A stretch of DNA of 64,000 bases from CAIYZT01 sp031385445 (lineage in GTDB: Bacteria; Pseudomonadota; Alphaproteobacteria; Rhodobacterales; Rhodobacteraceae): NCBI GenBank assembly GCA_031385445.1, contig JANNBM010000004.1:15385-79384 (forward strand), read 5' to 3'. Below are positions 50,377-58,967 of the stretch, in pieces. The notes below the pieces were generated by a model that saw only the letters and a list, made by a program, of their open reading frames with translations, did not search any database and was not told the origin of the DNA. Position 1 is the first letter of the stretch; each line of letters starts with the position of its first letter. Both the position numbers and the translations under genes were made by a program.

Positions 50377-50479
50377 ATGAAATTCACTCTGGCACCATAA
50401 GGTTAAGAATGTATTTTGATGCCGAGCGCTTTGGCGGGTCCGCTGAGGATGGCGTGGAATTTGCAGGGGTGAATGCGCG

Positions 50480-52021
50480 ATGTCGGATGTGGTTTTCGTG
50501 GGCGGCGGCGGCGAGGAATATACGGCGGCGCAGACCTTGCTGCTGAAATATGGCAACCGGCATGGGCTGGTCGCAGGGGCCACGGGAACTGGGAAAACGG
50601 TTACACTTCAAGTGCTTGCCGAGGAATTCTCACTTGCGGGGGTTCCGGTTTTTGCCGCCGATGTGAAGGGCGATCTGTCGGGCGTGGCCGCGCCCGGATC
50701 GGCGGGCCACAAACTGCATGAGGCTTTTGCCGCGCGGGCCAAGACCATCGGGTACGAGCTGTCCTATGAGCAGTTTCCCATCACCTTTTGGGATGTGTTC
50801 GGCGATCAAGGCCACCCGATTCGCGCCACGGTGGCGGAAATGGGCCCCTTGCTGCTGTCGCGTCTGCTGGAGCTGTCCGAAGCGCAGGAGGGGGTGCTGA
50901 ACGTCGCGTTCCGGCTGGCGGATGAGGAAGAGCTTCCGCTGCTTGATCTGAAGGATTTGCGCGCGCTTTTGACCTTTATTGCGGAGAATTCCGAAGACAT
51001 CGGCGCGCGGTATGGGCTGGTGGCAGATGCCTCGGTCGGGGCGATTCAGCGGCAGCTTTTGATCCTGGAAAATCAGGGCGCAACCAAGATGTTTGGCGAG
51101 CCGGCGCTGGATCTGAACGATCTGATGCGCACGGATGGGACTGGCCGGGGGATGATCAACGTTCTGGCGGCGGACAAGCTGATGCAAAGTCCGCAGCTGT
51201 ACGCGACGTTTTTGCTGTGGATGCTGTCAGAGTTGTTCGAAAACCTGCCCGAGGTGGGCGATCCGGACAAGCCAAAACTGGTGTTCTTTTTCGACGAGGC
51301 GCATCTGTTGTTCACCGATGCGCCCAAGGCTCTGGTGTCAAAGGTCGAGCAGGTGGCGCGGCTGATCCGGTCCAAAGGGGTGGGGGTGTATTTCATTACC
51401 CAAAATCCGGCAGATGTGCCCGAAATGATCCTTGGACAACTTGGCAACCGGGTGCAGCACGCGCTGCGCGCCTTTACCGCAAAGGACCAGAAGGATCTGG
51501 CCAAGGCCGCCGAAACCTATCGGCCGAACCCGCGGTTCAAGATTGACGAGGCGATCCGCGATGTCGGCATTGGCGAGGCAGTGACGTCGTTTCTTGAAAA
51601 CAAGGGCATTCCGGGTGTGGCGGAACGCACATTGGTGCGTCCGCCCAAAAGCCAGCTGGGGCCGCTGGACCCGGGCTTGCGCGCGCAGATCATGGCGGCC
51701 TCGCCGATGGGGGCCAAATATGGCCAGATGGTCGACCGTGACAGCGCCTATGAACGGCTGCGCGCCCGCGCTTCGGGCGCTGCGCAAGAGGCGGGCGGAA
51801 CTCAGACGCCCGCTCCAGGCGACGATGTGCTGGCCCATGCGCGGCGCTGGGACGGCGGCACGGAGCCGGGCGCCAAACCGGCCGCCAAACCCAAAACCGC
51901 GACCCGCCGCACCGATTCCATGGGCGAGGCTTTCGCCAAATCCTTTGTCCGCCAGCTGGGCAGCCGGACCGGACAGGCGGTTGTGCGCGGCATTTTGGGG
52001 TCTTTGTTCAAAAGCCGCTGA
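50480..52021 (+). CDS. HerA-like ATPase, DUF853 family
   Basis: 513 residues of the bacterial DUF853 (YjgR-type) helicase HerA-like family. Walker A GATGTGKT near residue 33, Walker B KLVFFFDEAHLL near 270, and VGVYFITQNPADVPE near 300 (sensor-like, with the conserved QNP). The C-terminal 90 residues are low complexity (Ala/Pro/Thr, KPAAKPKTATRR) and end in a helix, GRTGQAVVRGILGSLFKSR-like. Family function is poorly known; no NurA nuclease or Mre11 gene is adjacent, so the archaeal end-resection role should not be assumed. Confidence 0.9.
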   Translation: MSDVVFVGGGGEEYTAAQTLLLKYGNRHGLVAGATGTGKTVTLQVLAEEFSLAGVPVFAADVKGDLSGVAAPGSAGHKLHEAFAARAKTIGYELSYEQFPITFWDVFGDQGHPIRATVAEMGPLLLSRLLELSEAQEGVLNVAFRLADEEELPLLDLKDLRALLTFIAENSEDIGARYGLVADASVGAIQRQLLILENQGATKMFGEPALDLNDLMRTDGTGRGMINVLAADKLMQSPQLYATFLLWMLSELFENLPEVGDPDKPKLVFFFDEAHLLFTDAPKALVSKVEQVARLIRSKGVGVYFITQNPADVPEMILGQLGNRVQHALRAFTAKDQKDLAKAAETYRPNPRFKIDEAIRDVGIGEAVTSFLENKGIPGVAERTLVRPPKSQLGPLDPGLRAQIMAASPMGAKYGQMVDRDSAYERLRARASGAAQEAGGTQTPAPGDDVLAHARRWDGGTEPGAKPAAKPKTATRRTDSMGEAFAKSFVRQLGSRTGQAVVRGILGSLFKSR

Positions 52022-52111
52022 ATTAAGGCGGCGCGGCCGCCTTAATCAAGCCAATTTGGAAACACAATTCACCCCTATACCAAATCCTCGACCGCTTTCG
52101 GGGGATTGCGT

Positions 52112-53461
52112 ATGTCAATGTCTGCTGCTGACCAATATCTGCTGGAAATGATGAACCGCGCCCGGCTTGATCCGGTCGCCGAAGCGGCGCGTTATGGGAT
52201 CGACTTGAATGAGGGGCTGGCGCCCGGATCAATTTCGGCCAGCTCAAAGCAGGTTCTTGCCCCGAACGAGGCGCTGGACACGGCGGCGAGCGCGCATACG
52301 AAATGGATGCTGGACACCGACACCTTTTCGCATACCGGCGCCGGCGGCTCGCAGCCCTGGGACCGTGCGGGCGATGCAGGCTATGATTGGAACGCCATTG
52401 GCGAGAATATCGCCTGGGTCGGATCGACGGGCGCGATTGACATCGAGGCGTCGGTCGAAGCCATTCAGCGCAACCTGTTTCTCAGTCCGGGGCACCGCGA
52501 AAACCTGATGAACGCCAGCTACCGCGAGATCGGCGTTTCGGTGGAAACGGGCGTGTTCACCAGCGGCAGCAATTATAATGCGCTGATGGCGACCGAGCTG
52601 TTCGGGCTGTCAGGGTCAGTGGTTTTTGTCACGGGCGTCGCCTATACCGACACGGACGCCGACCTGTTTTATACAATGGGCGAGGGGCGCGGCGGCGTTA
52701 CTTTTACCGCGCAAGGGACCAGCGATGTGACCGAAGCTGCGGGCGGCTATGCGGTTGGGGTGGCGGCAAATGCGGCCGTTGCGGTGACGGGCATGGCGGG
52801 CGGCACGGCCTTTTCCTGCACGCTCGACATGAGCGCGGGCAATGTGAAATTGGATCTGGTGTCTGGCACGACGTTCTTCACCTCGGGCAGTATTGTGCTG
52901 GGCACGGGGGTGCAAAACGTCATGCTTCTTGGGCTGAACGGCCTGAACGCCACCGGAAATGACAGCGCGAACCTTGTCACCGGCAGTGCGGGCAACAACG
53001 TTCTGGACGGGCGCGGCGGTAATGACAAGATTGCGGGCGGCGGCGGCAATGACCGGCTGATCGGCGGTTCGGGGCAAGACAGCCTGACCGGCCTGAGCGG
53101 CGCAGATCAGCTGTCTGGCGGCACTGAAAACGATATGCTGAACGGCGGCGGCGGCAATGATATTCTGAACGGCGGCGCAGGAAAAGACCGGATGACGGGC
53201 GGCGGCGGGGCGGATGTTTTTGTCTTTGCCCGCGCAGACGGCTTGGACACGGTCAAGGATTTCTCGGTTTCGAGCAAGGATATCTTGCAGCTGGATGATG
53301 CGATCTGGGCGGGATCGGTGCTCAGCAAAGCGCAGGTCATCGCCGAATTCGCCTCGGTGACGGCGGATGGCGTGCTGCTGGATTTTGGCGGTGGCCAGTC
53401 GATTTTGCTGGCGGGTTTGACCAGCACAACCGGCCTGTCCTCGCAGATCGAGATTATCTGA
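52112..53461 (+). CDS. Secreted CAP/SCP-domain protein with RTX calcium-binding repeats
   Basis: 449 residues, ATG at 52112 preceded by GGGGGATT. The N-terminal CAP domain (residues 1-165) shows LLEMMNRARLDPVAEAARYG, HTKWMLDTDTFSHTG, GENIAW and GHRENLMNASYREIGV. A linker of beta strands follows, then RTX nonapeptide repeats (GGxGNDxLxGG, about residues 290-370) and a hydrophobic/acidic C-terminal region typical of type I secretion substrates. No signal peptide, in agreement with export by a T1SS; no transporter genes are adjacent. The 3' end overlaps the convergent CorC-like gene by 8 bases. CAP proteins have varied roles; none is proposed. Confidence 0.9.
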   Translation: MSMSAADQYLLEMMNRARLDPVAEAARYGIDLNEGLAPGSISASSKQVLAPNEALDTAASAHTKWMLDTDTFSHTGAGGSQPWDRAGDAGYDWNAIGENIAWVGSTGAIDIEASVEAIQRNLFLSPGHRENLMNASYREIGVSVETGVFTSGSNYNALMATELFGLSGSVVFVTGVAYTDTDADLFYTMGEGRGGVTFTAQGTSDVTEAAGGYAVGVAANAAVAVTGMAGGTAFSCTLDMSAGNVKLDLVSGTTFFTSGSIVLGTGVQNVMLLGLNGLNATGNDSANLVTGSAGNNVLDGRGGNDKIAGGGGNDRLIGGSGQDSLTGLSGADQLSGGTENDMLNGGGGNDILNGGAGKDRMTGGGGADVFVFARADGLDTVKDFSVSSKDILQLDDAIWAGSVLSKAQVIAEFASVTADGVLLDFGGGQSILLAGLTSTTGLSSQIEII

Positions 53462-54326
53462 CCTTCGGCTCCACCGCGCGCAGACGCAGCTGCGTCAGCC
53501 GGTTTTCACGCCGTGCCATCACCTCGATGCGAAAGCCGTGGAACATGAAAGTCTGGCCTTCCTGCGGGATCATTTGCGCTTCGTGGATGACAAGGCCGGC
53601 CACGGTGTTGGCTTCGGTGTCGGGCAGGCTCCATTCCATGGCGCGGTTCAGATCGCGGATGGTCATCTGCCCCGGCACCTGAAACGCGCCGTCGGCTTCG
53701 GGTTTGATACGGCCATCGCGGTGCACCACGTCAAATTCATCGGTGATTTCGCCCACGATCTCTTCGAGTATGTCTTCGAGCGTGATCAGCCCCTGCAGCG
53801 CGCCATATTCATCGACGACCAAAGCGAAATGGGTGCGGCGGCTTAGAAATTCGCGCATTTGCTCGTCAAGCGGCGTGGTGTCGGGGATGAAATAGGGCTT
53901 CATCGCTACTTTAAGCACATCAAGGCCGGCGGTGGCCGCGATGCCGGGGGCGGCTTCGCTGCGGATCAGGCGGTCCACTTCGCGAAACAGATCCTTGGCG
54001 TGCAGGATGCCAAGGATATTATCCTCGCCGCCGCGGTACACCGGCAAACGGGTGTGGGATGAGGCCAGCACCTGCGAGATGATGTCGGCGGCGGGTTGAT
54101 CGGCGTTCACCATTTCCACCGCCGCGCGGTGACGCATGATTTCGTCCACGGTGCGGCTGGACAGATCAAGCGCGCCCATCAGACGGTCACGGTCGGCTTT
54201 TTCCATCGCGCCTTCGGAATGGCCGGTGGTGATCGCCCCGGCCAGATCGGTGCGCAGCGCGTCGCGCGCCTCGTTTTGGTGCGCGCGCTGGGTCAGCCGG
54301 GCAAGAAGGGAAAACAGTTTGGCCAT
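53454..54326 (-). CDS. Soluble CBS-domain/CorC_HlyC protein
   Basis: 290 residues: a CBS pair from about residue 60 (DEIMRHRAAVEMVNAD, RLPVYRGGEDNILGILHAKDLF, then FALVVDEYGALQGLITLEDIL) and a C-terminal CorC_HlyC domain (LPDTEANTVAGLVIHEAQMIP). No DUF21 membrane domain, so it belongs to the CorC/YbeX type. Such proteins are linked to Co/Mg handling in Salmonella and, in YbeX, to ribosome maturation. The usual partner genes ybeY and phoH are not next to it; xerD lies upstream on the same strand. Overlaps the end of the CAP-RTX gene. Confidence 0.92.
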   Translation of the reverse strand: MAKLFSLLARLTQRAHQNEARDALRTDLAGAITTGHSEGAMEKADRDRLMGALDLSSRTVDEIMRHRAAVEMVNADQPAADIISQVLASSHTRLPVYRGGEDNILGILHAKDLFREVDRLIRSEAAPGIAATAGLDVLKVAMKPYFIPDTTPLDEQMREFLSRRTHFALVVDEYGALQGLITLEDILEEIVGEITDEFDVVHRDGRIKPEADGAFQVPGQMTIRDLNRAMEWSLPDTEANTVAGLVIHEAQMIPQEGQTFMFHGFRIEVMARRENRLTQLRLRAVEPKVR

Positions 54327-54374
54327 GATCCCTTATCCGGCATCAAGCGGGGCAGGTTCAAGCCCCAGTTTACC

Positions 54375-55310
54375 TTAGGCTTTACCCGCAAGCGGATGAT
54401 GTTTCAGCACCAGATCGCGCAGCTGATCATCTAGGACATGGGTGTAAATTTCGGTGGTCGACAGATCAGCATGGCCAAGCAGGGTCTGGATCACGCGCAG
54501 ATCGGCGCCTCCGGCCAGAAGATGGGTGGCAAAGGCGTGGCGCAGAGTGTGCGGCGTGATGCGGGCGGGATCAAGGCCCGCGCCGAGGGCCCAAAGTTTG
54601 ATCAGGTGATGAAACTGCTGGCGCGTCAGATGGCCATCTGCCCCCGTGGAGGGGAACAAAAAGCGCGAGGCGGCTTTGCCCGATTTGCGGGCAAGGGCGG
54701 CTTCGGCCTGAACATGCGCGGTCCAGGGGGCAAGGGCGCGGCGCGCGGATTGCGACAGGGGCACCATGCGTTCCTTTTCGCCTTTGCCGCGCACCAAAAT
54801 CATGCGCGGATCACCAAGAACTGCCGAAAGGGGCAGAGAAACCAGTTCGGTGACGCGCAGGCCGGTGGCATAAAGCAGCTCCATCAAGGCGCTGTTGCGC
54901 AGCCGTTCCAGATCCGAGCGGCCAGAGGCGGCGGCAGTGTCGATCAGCCGCGTCACATCGTCGGGCGAAATGGTTTTGGGCAAAGACCGCGTGGCGCCGG
55001 GGCCGTGAATGCGCTGTGCGGGGTTGTCGCTCCGCCAACCCTCTTCATGGGCAAAGCGATAAAGTTGGCGCACCGAGGACAATCGCCGCGCGCGCGTTGC
55101 TTTGGACAGGCCCTGCGCATCGCAGGCGACAAGATAATTTTCCACATCGCCCCGCGTTGCGGTTTCAAACGCGACCTTGCGCGCCAAAAGCCAACCCGCG
55201 AAATCTTTCAGATCGCGGCCATAGGACAAAAGCGTGTTGCGGGCCGCGCCATGTTCGGCGGCCATTGCCTCCAGAAAGGTGGAAATCCAATGCGCGGCGG
55301 GCGGCGTCAC
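54375..55310 (-). CDS. xerD: Tyrosine recombinase XerD
   Basis: Resolves chromosome dimers at dif with XerC. 311 residues: N-terminal SAM-like core-binding domain (HWISTFLEAMAAEHGAARNTLLSYGRDL) and catalytic domain with ATGLRVTELVSLP (first Arg, near residue 149), HTLRHAFATHLL (His and second Arg, near 253), LGHADL (His) and TTEIYTHV (nucleophile Tyr, near 289). Chosen over XerC because of overall length and the adjacent aroK context usual for xerD in this group. The start overlaps the upstream unknown gene (ATGA). Confidence 0.94.
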   Translation of the reverse strand: MTPPAAHWISTFLEAMAAEHGAARNTLLSYGRDLKDFAGWLLARKVAFETATRGDVENYLVACDAQGLSKATRARRLSSVRQLYRFAHEEGWRSDNPAQRIHGPGATRSLPKTISPDDVTRLIDTAAASGRSDLERLRNSALMELLYATGLRVTELVSLPLSAVLGDPRMILVRGKGEKERMVPLSQSARRALAPWTAHVQAEAALARKSGKAASRFLFPSTGADGHLTRQQFHHLIKLWALGAGLDPARITPHTLRHAFATHLLAGGADLRVIQTLLGHADLSTTEIYTHVLDDQLRDLVLKHHPLAGKA

Positions 55311-56872
55311 CCGCGCCGTTCCAAAAGCAAAAGTTGCAGCGCGGCGCGGCGCGCGGCATCTTCCATGCCAAGTTTTCGCAAGACCGCCAGGCCAAGGGTC
55401 ACATCGGTCAGCTGCCCTTCGGCGCCGTTGGAAATGCGCTCGATCGCGGTCAGGATCAATTCGCCGGCGCGCTTTTCGGCCAGCATTTGCACGATGTCAG
55501 CGGGCAGTTCGGGCGCGGTCCAGCCTGCCGCAATTGCGCGCGCCATGCCGTTCGGGGTTGGCGCGCCCGCCGGTTTGCCGCGCGCGATGGCCAAAGCGAA
55601 GGCAAGGGTTTCATCGGCGGTGCTGGCCCCCGCCGTCAACTTTTCGTACTTTGCCGACAAAAGCTGCAACCGTGTCCGCAGGTCGGCGGCAGGGCCGCTC
55701 AGCGCGAAGGCCCCCAGACGTGCGGAAAAAAGTTCGGAAAAGACAACCTCCAACTCGGCGCTTTCCATGGCCGTCATCGCAGGGCCAAGCGCGGCGGTGA
55801 TGGCGGGCACGTCGCCGGTTCCCAGCGCGGTTTCAAAGGTTTGAAACGCCTTCACCCGGTCCCAGACCCCGCCTGAGGCCGCCGGTTTTTGCTGCGTGTA
55901 ATAGCCCAGCAGCAGATTCGGTGCGATAGCGCCCGCGCGCGACAATCGTTCTGCCGCCTCTAACCGGGCCTTCCAGCCGGTGGTTTCGGACAGATCGGAA
56001 TGGGCAAAGGCGATGGGCAAGGCATTGATCGGCAAGGGCTCGCCAATGGCTTCGAACATGCGCAGGTCCAGCGGGGTGATCGGGGTCGGCGGGGCCAGAA
56101 CCACGCCGGTTTCGGCAAAGGCAGGGTCCAGAAAGCTGGTCAGCAGAAGGGTTTCATCGGGCGGAATTTGCCCCAGCGCCTGCGCGGTTTGCAACAAGAT
56201 CGCGGCGGTTTGCCAATCGCCGCTGCGTGCCAAACAAAAGATGCGGGCGGGCAGGGCAGGCGACAGGCTTGGGCTTTGCGTCAATCGCCGGCACGCGCGA
56301 TCTTCGGCGCCGGTCAGAAGCGCAATGTTGAACAGGCGCCGGAACAGTTCGGGCTGTTCCACCTCGCCCGTGGTTTGCAACAGCGCCATGGCTTGATCCA
56401 GCGCGCCCATGTCCAGAAGCTTGTCAATCCGGCCCAGCAGCAGCGTGCCGCCAGCGCCAGCGTCGTTGGGCGGCACAGATTCGGCCAGGATCAGCGTCAG
56501 CAGCAACCCTTGCAGCGCGGGCAGCGCTTCGGCATCCTGGCGCTGCAGCAAGATCAGGATATCGCCGGTTTTCCCCTTGCCCCAAAGCGCCGCCGGAAGC
56601 CCGGTTTTGGCAGGCGTCAGCAGCCCCGCGCCATCCAGCGATGACTGGTCCAGCGACGTGACCGTCACCGCCTGAGGCAAGGCATTATCGGCAATCGGGC
56701 CTTTGGTGATTGCGCCGACCACCACTTTGTCCTGCGCAATTGGCTCGATCGCGGCGGTTACGACCGAGGGCGTCAGCCAGTCGATGGCCGAAAGGGGTTC
56801 TTGTGCGGACAAAGCCGCTGGTCCCAGCAGGCCGCCGAACGCAACCAAGCTGGCAAATTGCCTAAGCACCAT
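55307..56872 (-). CDS. Exported protein of unknown function, helical repeats
   Basis: 521 residues. Signal peptide (MVLRQFASLVAFGGLLGPAALSAQ) followed by a long Ala/Leu-rich protein that looks alpha-helical with TPR-like or armadillo-like spacing (for instance LLDMGALDQAMALLQTTGE, IFCLARSGDWQTAAILLQTA). Three to four Cys. No catalytic motif is recognisable. ATG at 56872; a TTG one codon earlier is possible. It lies between a small membrane protein and xerD with overlapping ends at both sides, so translation is coupled. Similar unknown genes occur at this position between aroK and xerD in other Rhodobacteraceae, as I recall. Confidence 0.75.
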   Translation of the reverse strand: MVLRQFASLVAFGGLLGPAALSAQEPLSAIDWLTPSVVTAAIEPIAQDKVVVGAITKGPIADNALPQAVTVTSLDQSSLDGAGLLTPAKTGLPAALWGKGKTGDILILLQRQDAEALPALQGLLLTLILAESVPPNDAGAGGTLLLGRIDKLLDMGALDQAMALLQTTGEVEQPELFRRLFNIALLTGAEDRACRRLTQSPSLSPALPARIFCLARSGDWQTAAILLQTAQALGQIPPDETLLLTSFLDPAFAETGVVLAPPTPITPLDLRMFEAIGEPLPINALPIAFAHSDLSETTGWKARLEAAERLSRAGAIAPNLLLGYYTQQKPAASGGVWDRVKAFQTFETALGTGDVPAITAALGPAMTAMESAELEVVFSELFSARLGAFALSGPAADLRTRLQLLSAKYEKLTAGASTADETLAFALAIARGKPAGAPTPNGMARAIAAGWTAPELPADIVQMLAEKRAGELILTAIERISNGAEGQLTDVTLGLAVLRKLGMEDAARRAALQLLLLERRG

Positions 56873-57044
56873 CAAGCGTCACCGGGACCCTGAATTCGGT
56901 CGGAACTGGCGCGATATCGCCCAAATAGGCATAGCCCACCAGCCCGGCGAAGCCCAAGACGGCGAGGATCAACAAAAATTTCACGGCGCGCATCATGCCT
57001 GGACTGCCTTTTTGTGCCGGTTGATCCGGCCTTGGTGTCGTCAT
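56862..57044 (-). CDS. Small single-pass membrane protein of unknown function
   Basis: 60 residues, with Met17/Met18 as possible shorter starts. One hydrophobic helix (VKFLLILAVLGFAGLVGYAYLG) is followed by a short polar C-terminal segment, DIAPVPTEFRVPVTLDGA, placed on the outside if the basic N-terminus stays in. The last 11 bases overlap the start of the exported helical protein gene, which suggests the two products act together. Divergent from aroK with 154 bases between. Confidence 0.7.
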   Translation of the reverse strand: MTTPRPDQPAQKGSPGMMRAVKFLLILAVLGFAGLVGYAYLGDIAPVPTEFRVPVTLDGA

Positions 57045-57198
57045 AGATCAACCCGGCCTCAGATTGAATATATATATGGCATTTTGCGCGCGTTCACGCC
57101 ATTCAATGAGACGTGTCGTGGCGGCCCTTTTTGATAGGTTGGCGGCTTTTGCGAAAAGATCAAGCGCCTGAAAGGCCTTGCAAGGATTGGGGCAGTAG

Positions 57199-57744
57199 GT
57201 GCGGCTTAAAAAGACCGTGGTGATGGTGGGGATGATGGGGGCGGGGAAAACCGCCGTCGGCACCGCTTTGGCGCGGCTTTTGGGCGTAAGTTTTCTTGAT
57301 TCGGACGAAGAGATTGTCAAAGCGGCGAGCCGGCCCATCGCCGAAATTTTTGCGCGTGACGGCGAGGGCTTTTTTCGCGCGCGCGAAACCGAGGTTTTGA
57401 CCCGGCTTTTGCGCGCCGAGCCTTGTGTGCTGTCAACGGGCGGCGGCGCGTTCATGTCGGCGGCCAATCGCCGGCTGATCGAAGAGGCGGGGGTTTCGGT
57501 GTGTTTGCGCGCGGAACTGGAGCTGCTGTGGCAGCGCGTGCGGCATAAATCCACCCGGCCGCTTTTGCGCACCGAAAACCCGCGCGAAACGTTGCGCGCG
57601 CTTAGCGACGTGCGCGGCCCGGTCTATGCGTTGGCCGATCTGATCGTGGACAGCGAGGGCGATCTTTCGGTCGAGGCGATGGCCAAACGGGTGCGCCAGG
57701 CGCTTCTGACCCGGCCGGATGTGCTGGAAAAGGACGATATATGA
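57199..57744 (+). CDS. aroK: Shikimate kinase
   Basis: Phosphorylates shikimate in the pathway to chorismate and aromatic amino acids. 181 residues from a GTG at 57199. Walker A MVGMMGAGKTAVGTAL near residue 9, substrate-binding DSDEEI near 34, FRARE, GGGAF near 81 and STRPLL (lid Arg, near 117). Coupled to aroB by an ATGA overlap, a pairing common in Proteobacteria. Confidence 0.96.
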   Translation: MRLKKTVVMVGMMGAGKTAVGTALARLLGVSFLDSDEEIVKAASRPIAEIFARDGEGFFRARETEVLTRLLRAEPCVLSTGGGAFMSAANRRLIEEAGVSVCLRAELELLWQRVRHKSTRPLLRTENPRETLRALSDVRGPVYALADLIVDSEGDLSVEAMAKRVRQALLTRPDVLEKDDI

Positions 57745-58862
57745 GTGATTTGCAGGATAAAGTTCATGTCAATCTTGGCGCTCGCAGCTATGATGTGCAG
57801 ATCGGTGATGGGCTGATTGACGAGGCTGGCCGCAGACTTGGCCCGTATTTGAAGCGCCAGAAGGTGGCGATTGTCAGCGATGAAACCGTGGCCGGGTTTC
57901 ATCTGGCGCGCCTGCAGGCCAGTCTGGACGCCGCCGGGATTGCGCATGGTGCGCTGCTGCTGCCGCCCGGTGAGGGCACCAAGGATTGGGCCAATCTGGC
58001 GCGGGCAAGCGAATGGCTTTTGGAGCAAAAGATCGAACGCCGCGATCTGGTGATCGCACTTGGCGGCGGGGTGATCGGCGATCTGATCGGCTTTGCCAGC
58101 GCGATTTTGCGCCGCGGGGTGCGGTTTGTGCAAATCCCGACTTCGCTTTTGGCGCAGGTGGACAGCTCGGTTGGCGGCAAGACCGGGATCAACACGGCGC
58201 AGGGCAAGAACCTGATTGGCGCGTTTCATCAGCCGACGCTGGTTTTGGCCGATATCGCGGTGCTCGACACGCTGGCGCCCCGCGATCTTTTGTCCGGCTA
58301 CGGCGAGGTGGTGAAATACGGCCTTTTGGGCGACGCGGCGTTTTTTGGCTGGCTGGAGGCGCATGGCCCCGCTTTGGCCAAAGGCAACCGCGATGCGCGC
58401 CACCGGGCGGTGCTGCGCTCGGTTCAGATGAAGGCCGGGATCGTGGAGCGCGACGAGACCGAAGAGGGCGAACGGGCGCTGTTGAATCTTGGGCATACCT
58501 TCTGTCATGCGCTTGAAAAGGCAACAGGATATTCGCAACGGCTGCTGCACGGCGAGGGGGTGGCGATCGGCTGCGCTTTGGCGTTTGAACTGAGCCAGCG
58601 CTTGGGCCTTTGCGCGCAAGAAGCGCCGTCGCGGGTGCGCGCGCATCTGAAAGCGATGGGCATGAAAACCGACATCGCGGATATTGCGGGTGATCTGCCG
58701 GGGGCAGAGGCGCTTTTGGGATTGATGGGGCAGGATAAAAAGGTGGTCGATGGCCGGCTTCGGTTCATCCTTGCGCGCGCCATCGGCGCGGCGTTTTTGG
58801 CCGAGGATGTGCCCTCCGAGGTGGTTCTCGCGCTGCTGCGTGATGCGCTTGCCGGGCGCTAA
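57741..58862 (+). CDS. aroB: 3-dehydroquinate synthase
   Basis: NAD- and metal-dependent conversion of DAHP to 3-dehydroquinate. 373 residues with LGGGVIGDLIGFASAIL near residue 112, PTSLLAQVDSSVGGKTGIN near 135, SGYGEVVKYGLL near 186 (metal-ligand Glu) and NLGHTFCHALE near 250 (metal-ligand His). Starts in the aroK stop. Ends about 105 bases before the S8 peptidase gene, with no terminator that I can recognise. Confidence 0.97.
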   Translation: MSDLQDKVHVNLGARSYDVQIGDGLIDEAGRRLGPYLKRQKVAIVSDETVAGFHLARLQASLDAAGIAHGALLLPPGEGTKDWANLARASEWLLEQKIERRDLVIALGGGVIGDLIGFASAILRRGVRFVQIPTSLLAQVDSSVGGKTGINTAQGKNLIGAFHQPTLVLADIAVLDTLAPRDLLSGYGEVVKYGLLGDAAFFGWLEAHGPALAKGNRDARHRAVLRSVQMKAGIVERDETEEGERALLNLGHTFCHALEKATGYSQRLLHGEGVAIGCALAFELSQRLGLCAQEAPSRVRAHLKAMGMKTDIADIAGDLPGAEALLGLMGQDKKVVDGRLRFILARAIGAAFLAEDVPSEVVLALLRDALAGR

Positions 58863-58967
58863 GGCGCATCAATTGCGATAAAAATGCGTGAATCGGTTCT
58901 GCGGCCGCTTGGTGGGCGGCGGCTGGGCGCTAGACTTGCCTGAAAAGCAATTCCGGGGAGAAGACCC

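Larger units (their letters stand above)
50046..50479. other. Intergenic region with two tandem minus-strand RNA units
   Basis: About 430 bases between divergent ialB and the HerA-like gene. It carries, in minus-strand order, the mmgR-like sRNA candidate, a promoter, the leader ORF and its terminator, then the ialB start. No larger protein gene is present. The plus-strand promoter for the HerA-like gene should also lie here but is not obvious. Confidence 0.7.

Noticed and set aside
52970..53215. GC-rich repetitive DNA in the CAP-RTX gene
   Set aside because: Explained by coding of RTX nonapeptides (GGxGNDxLx), not an independent DNA repeat.
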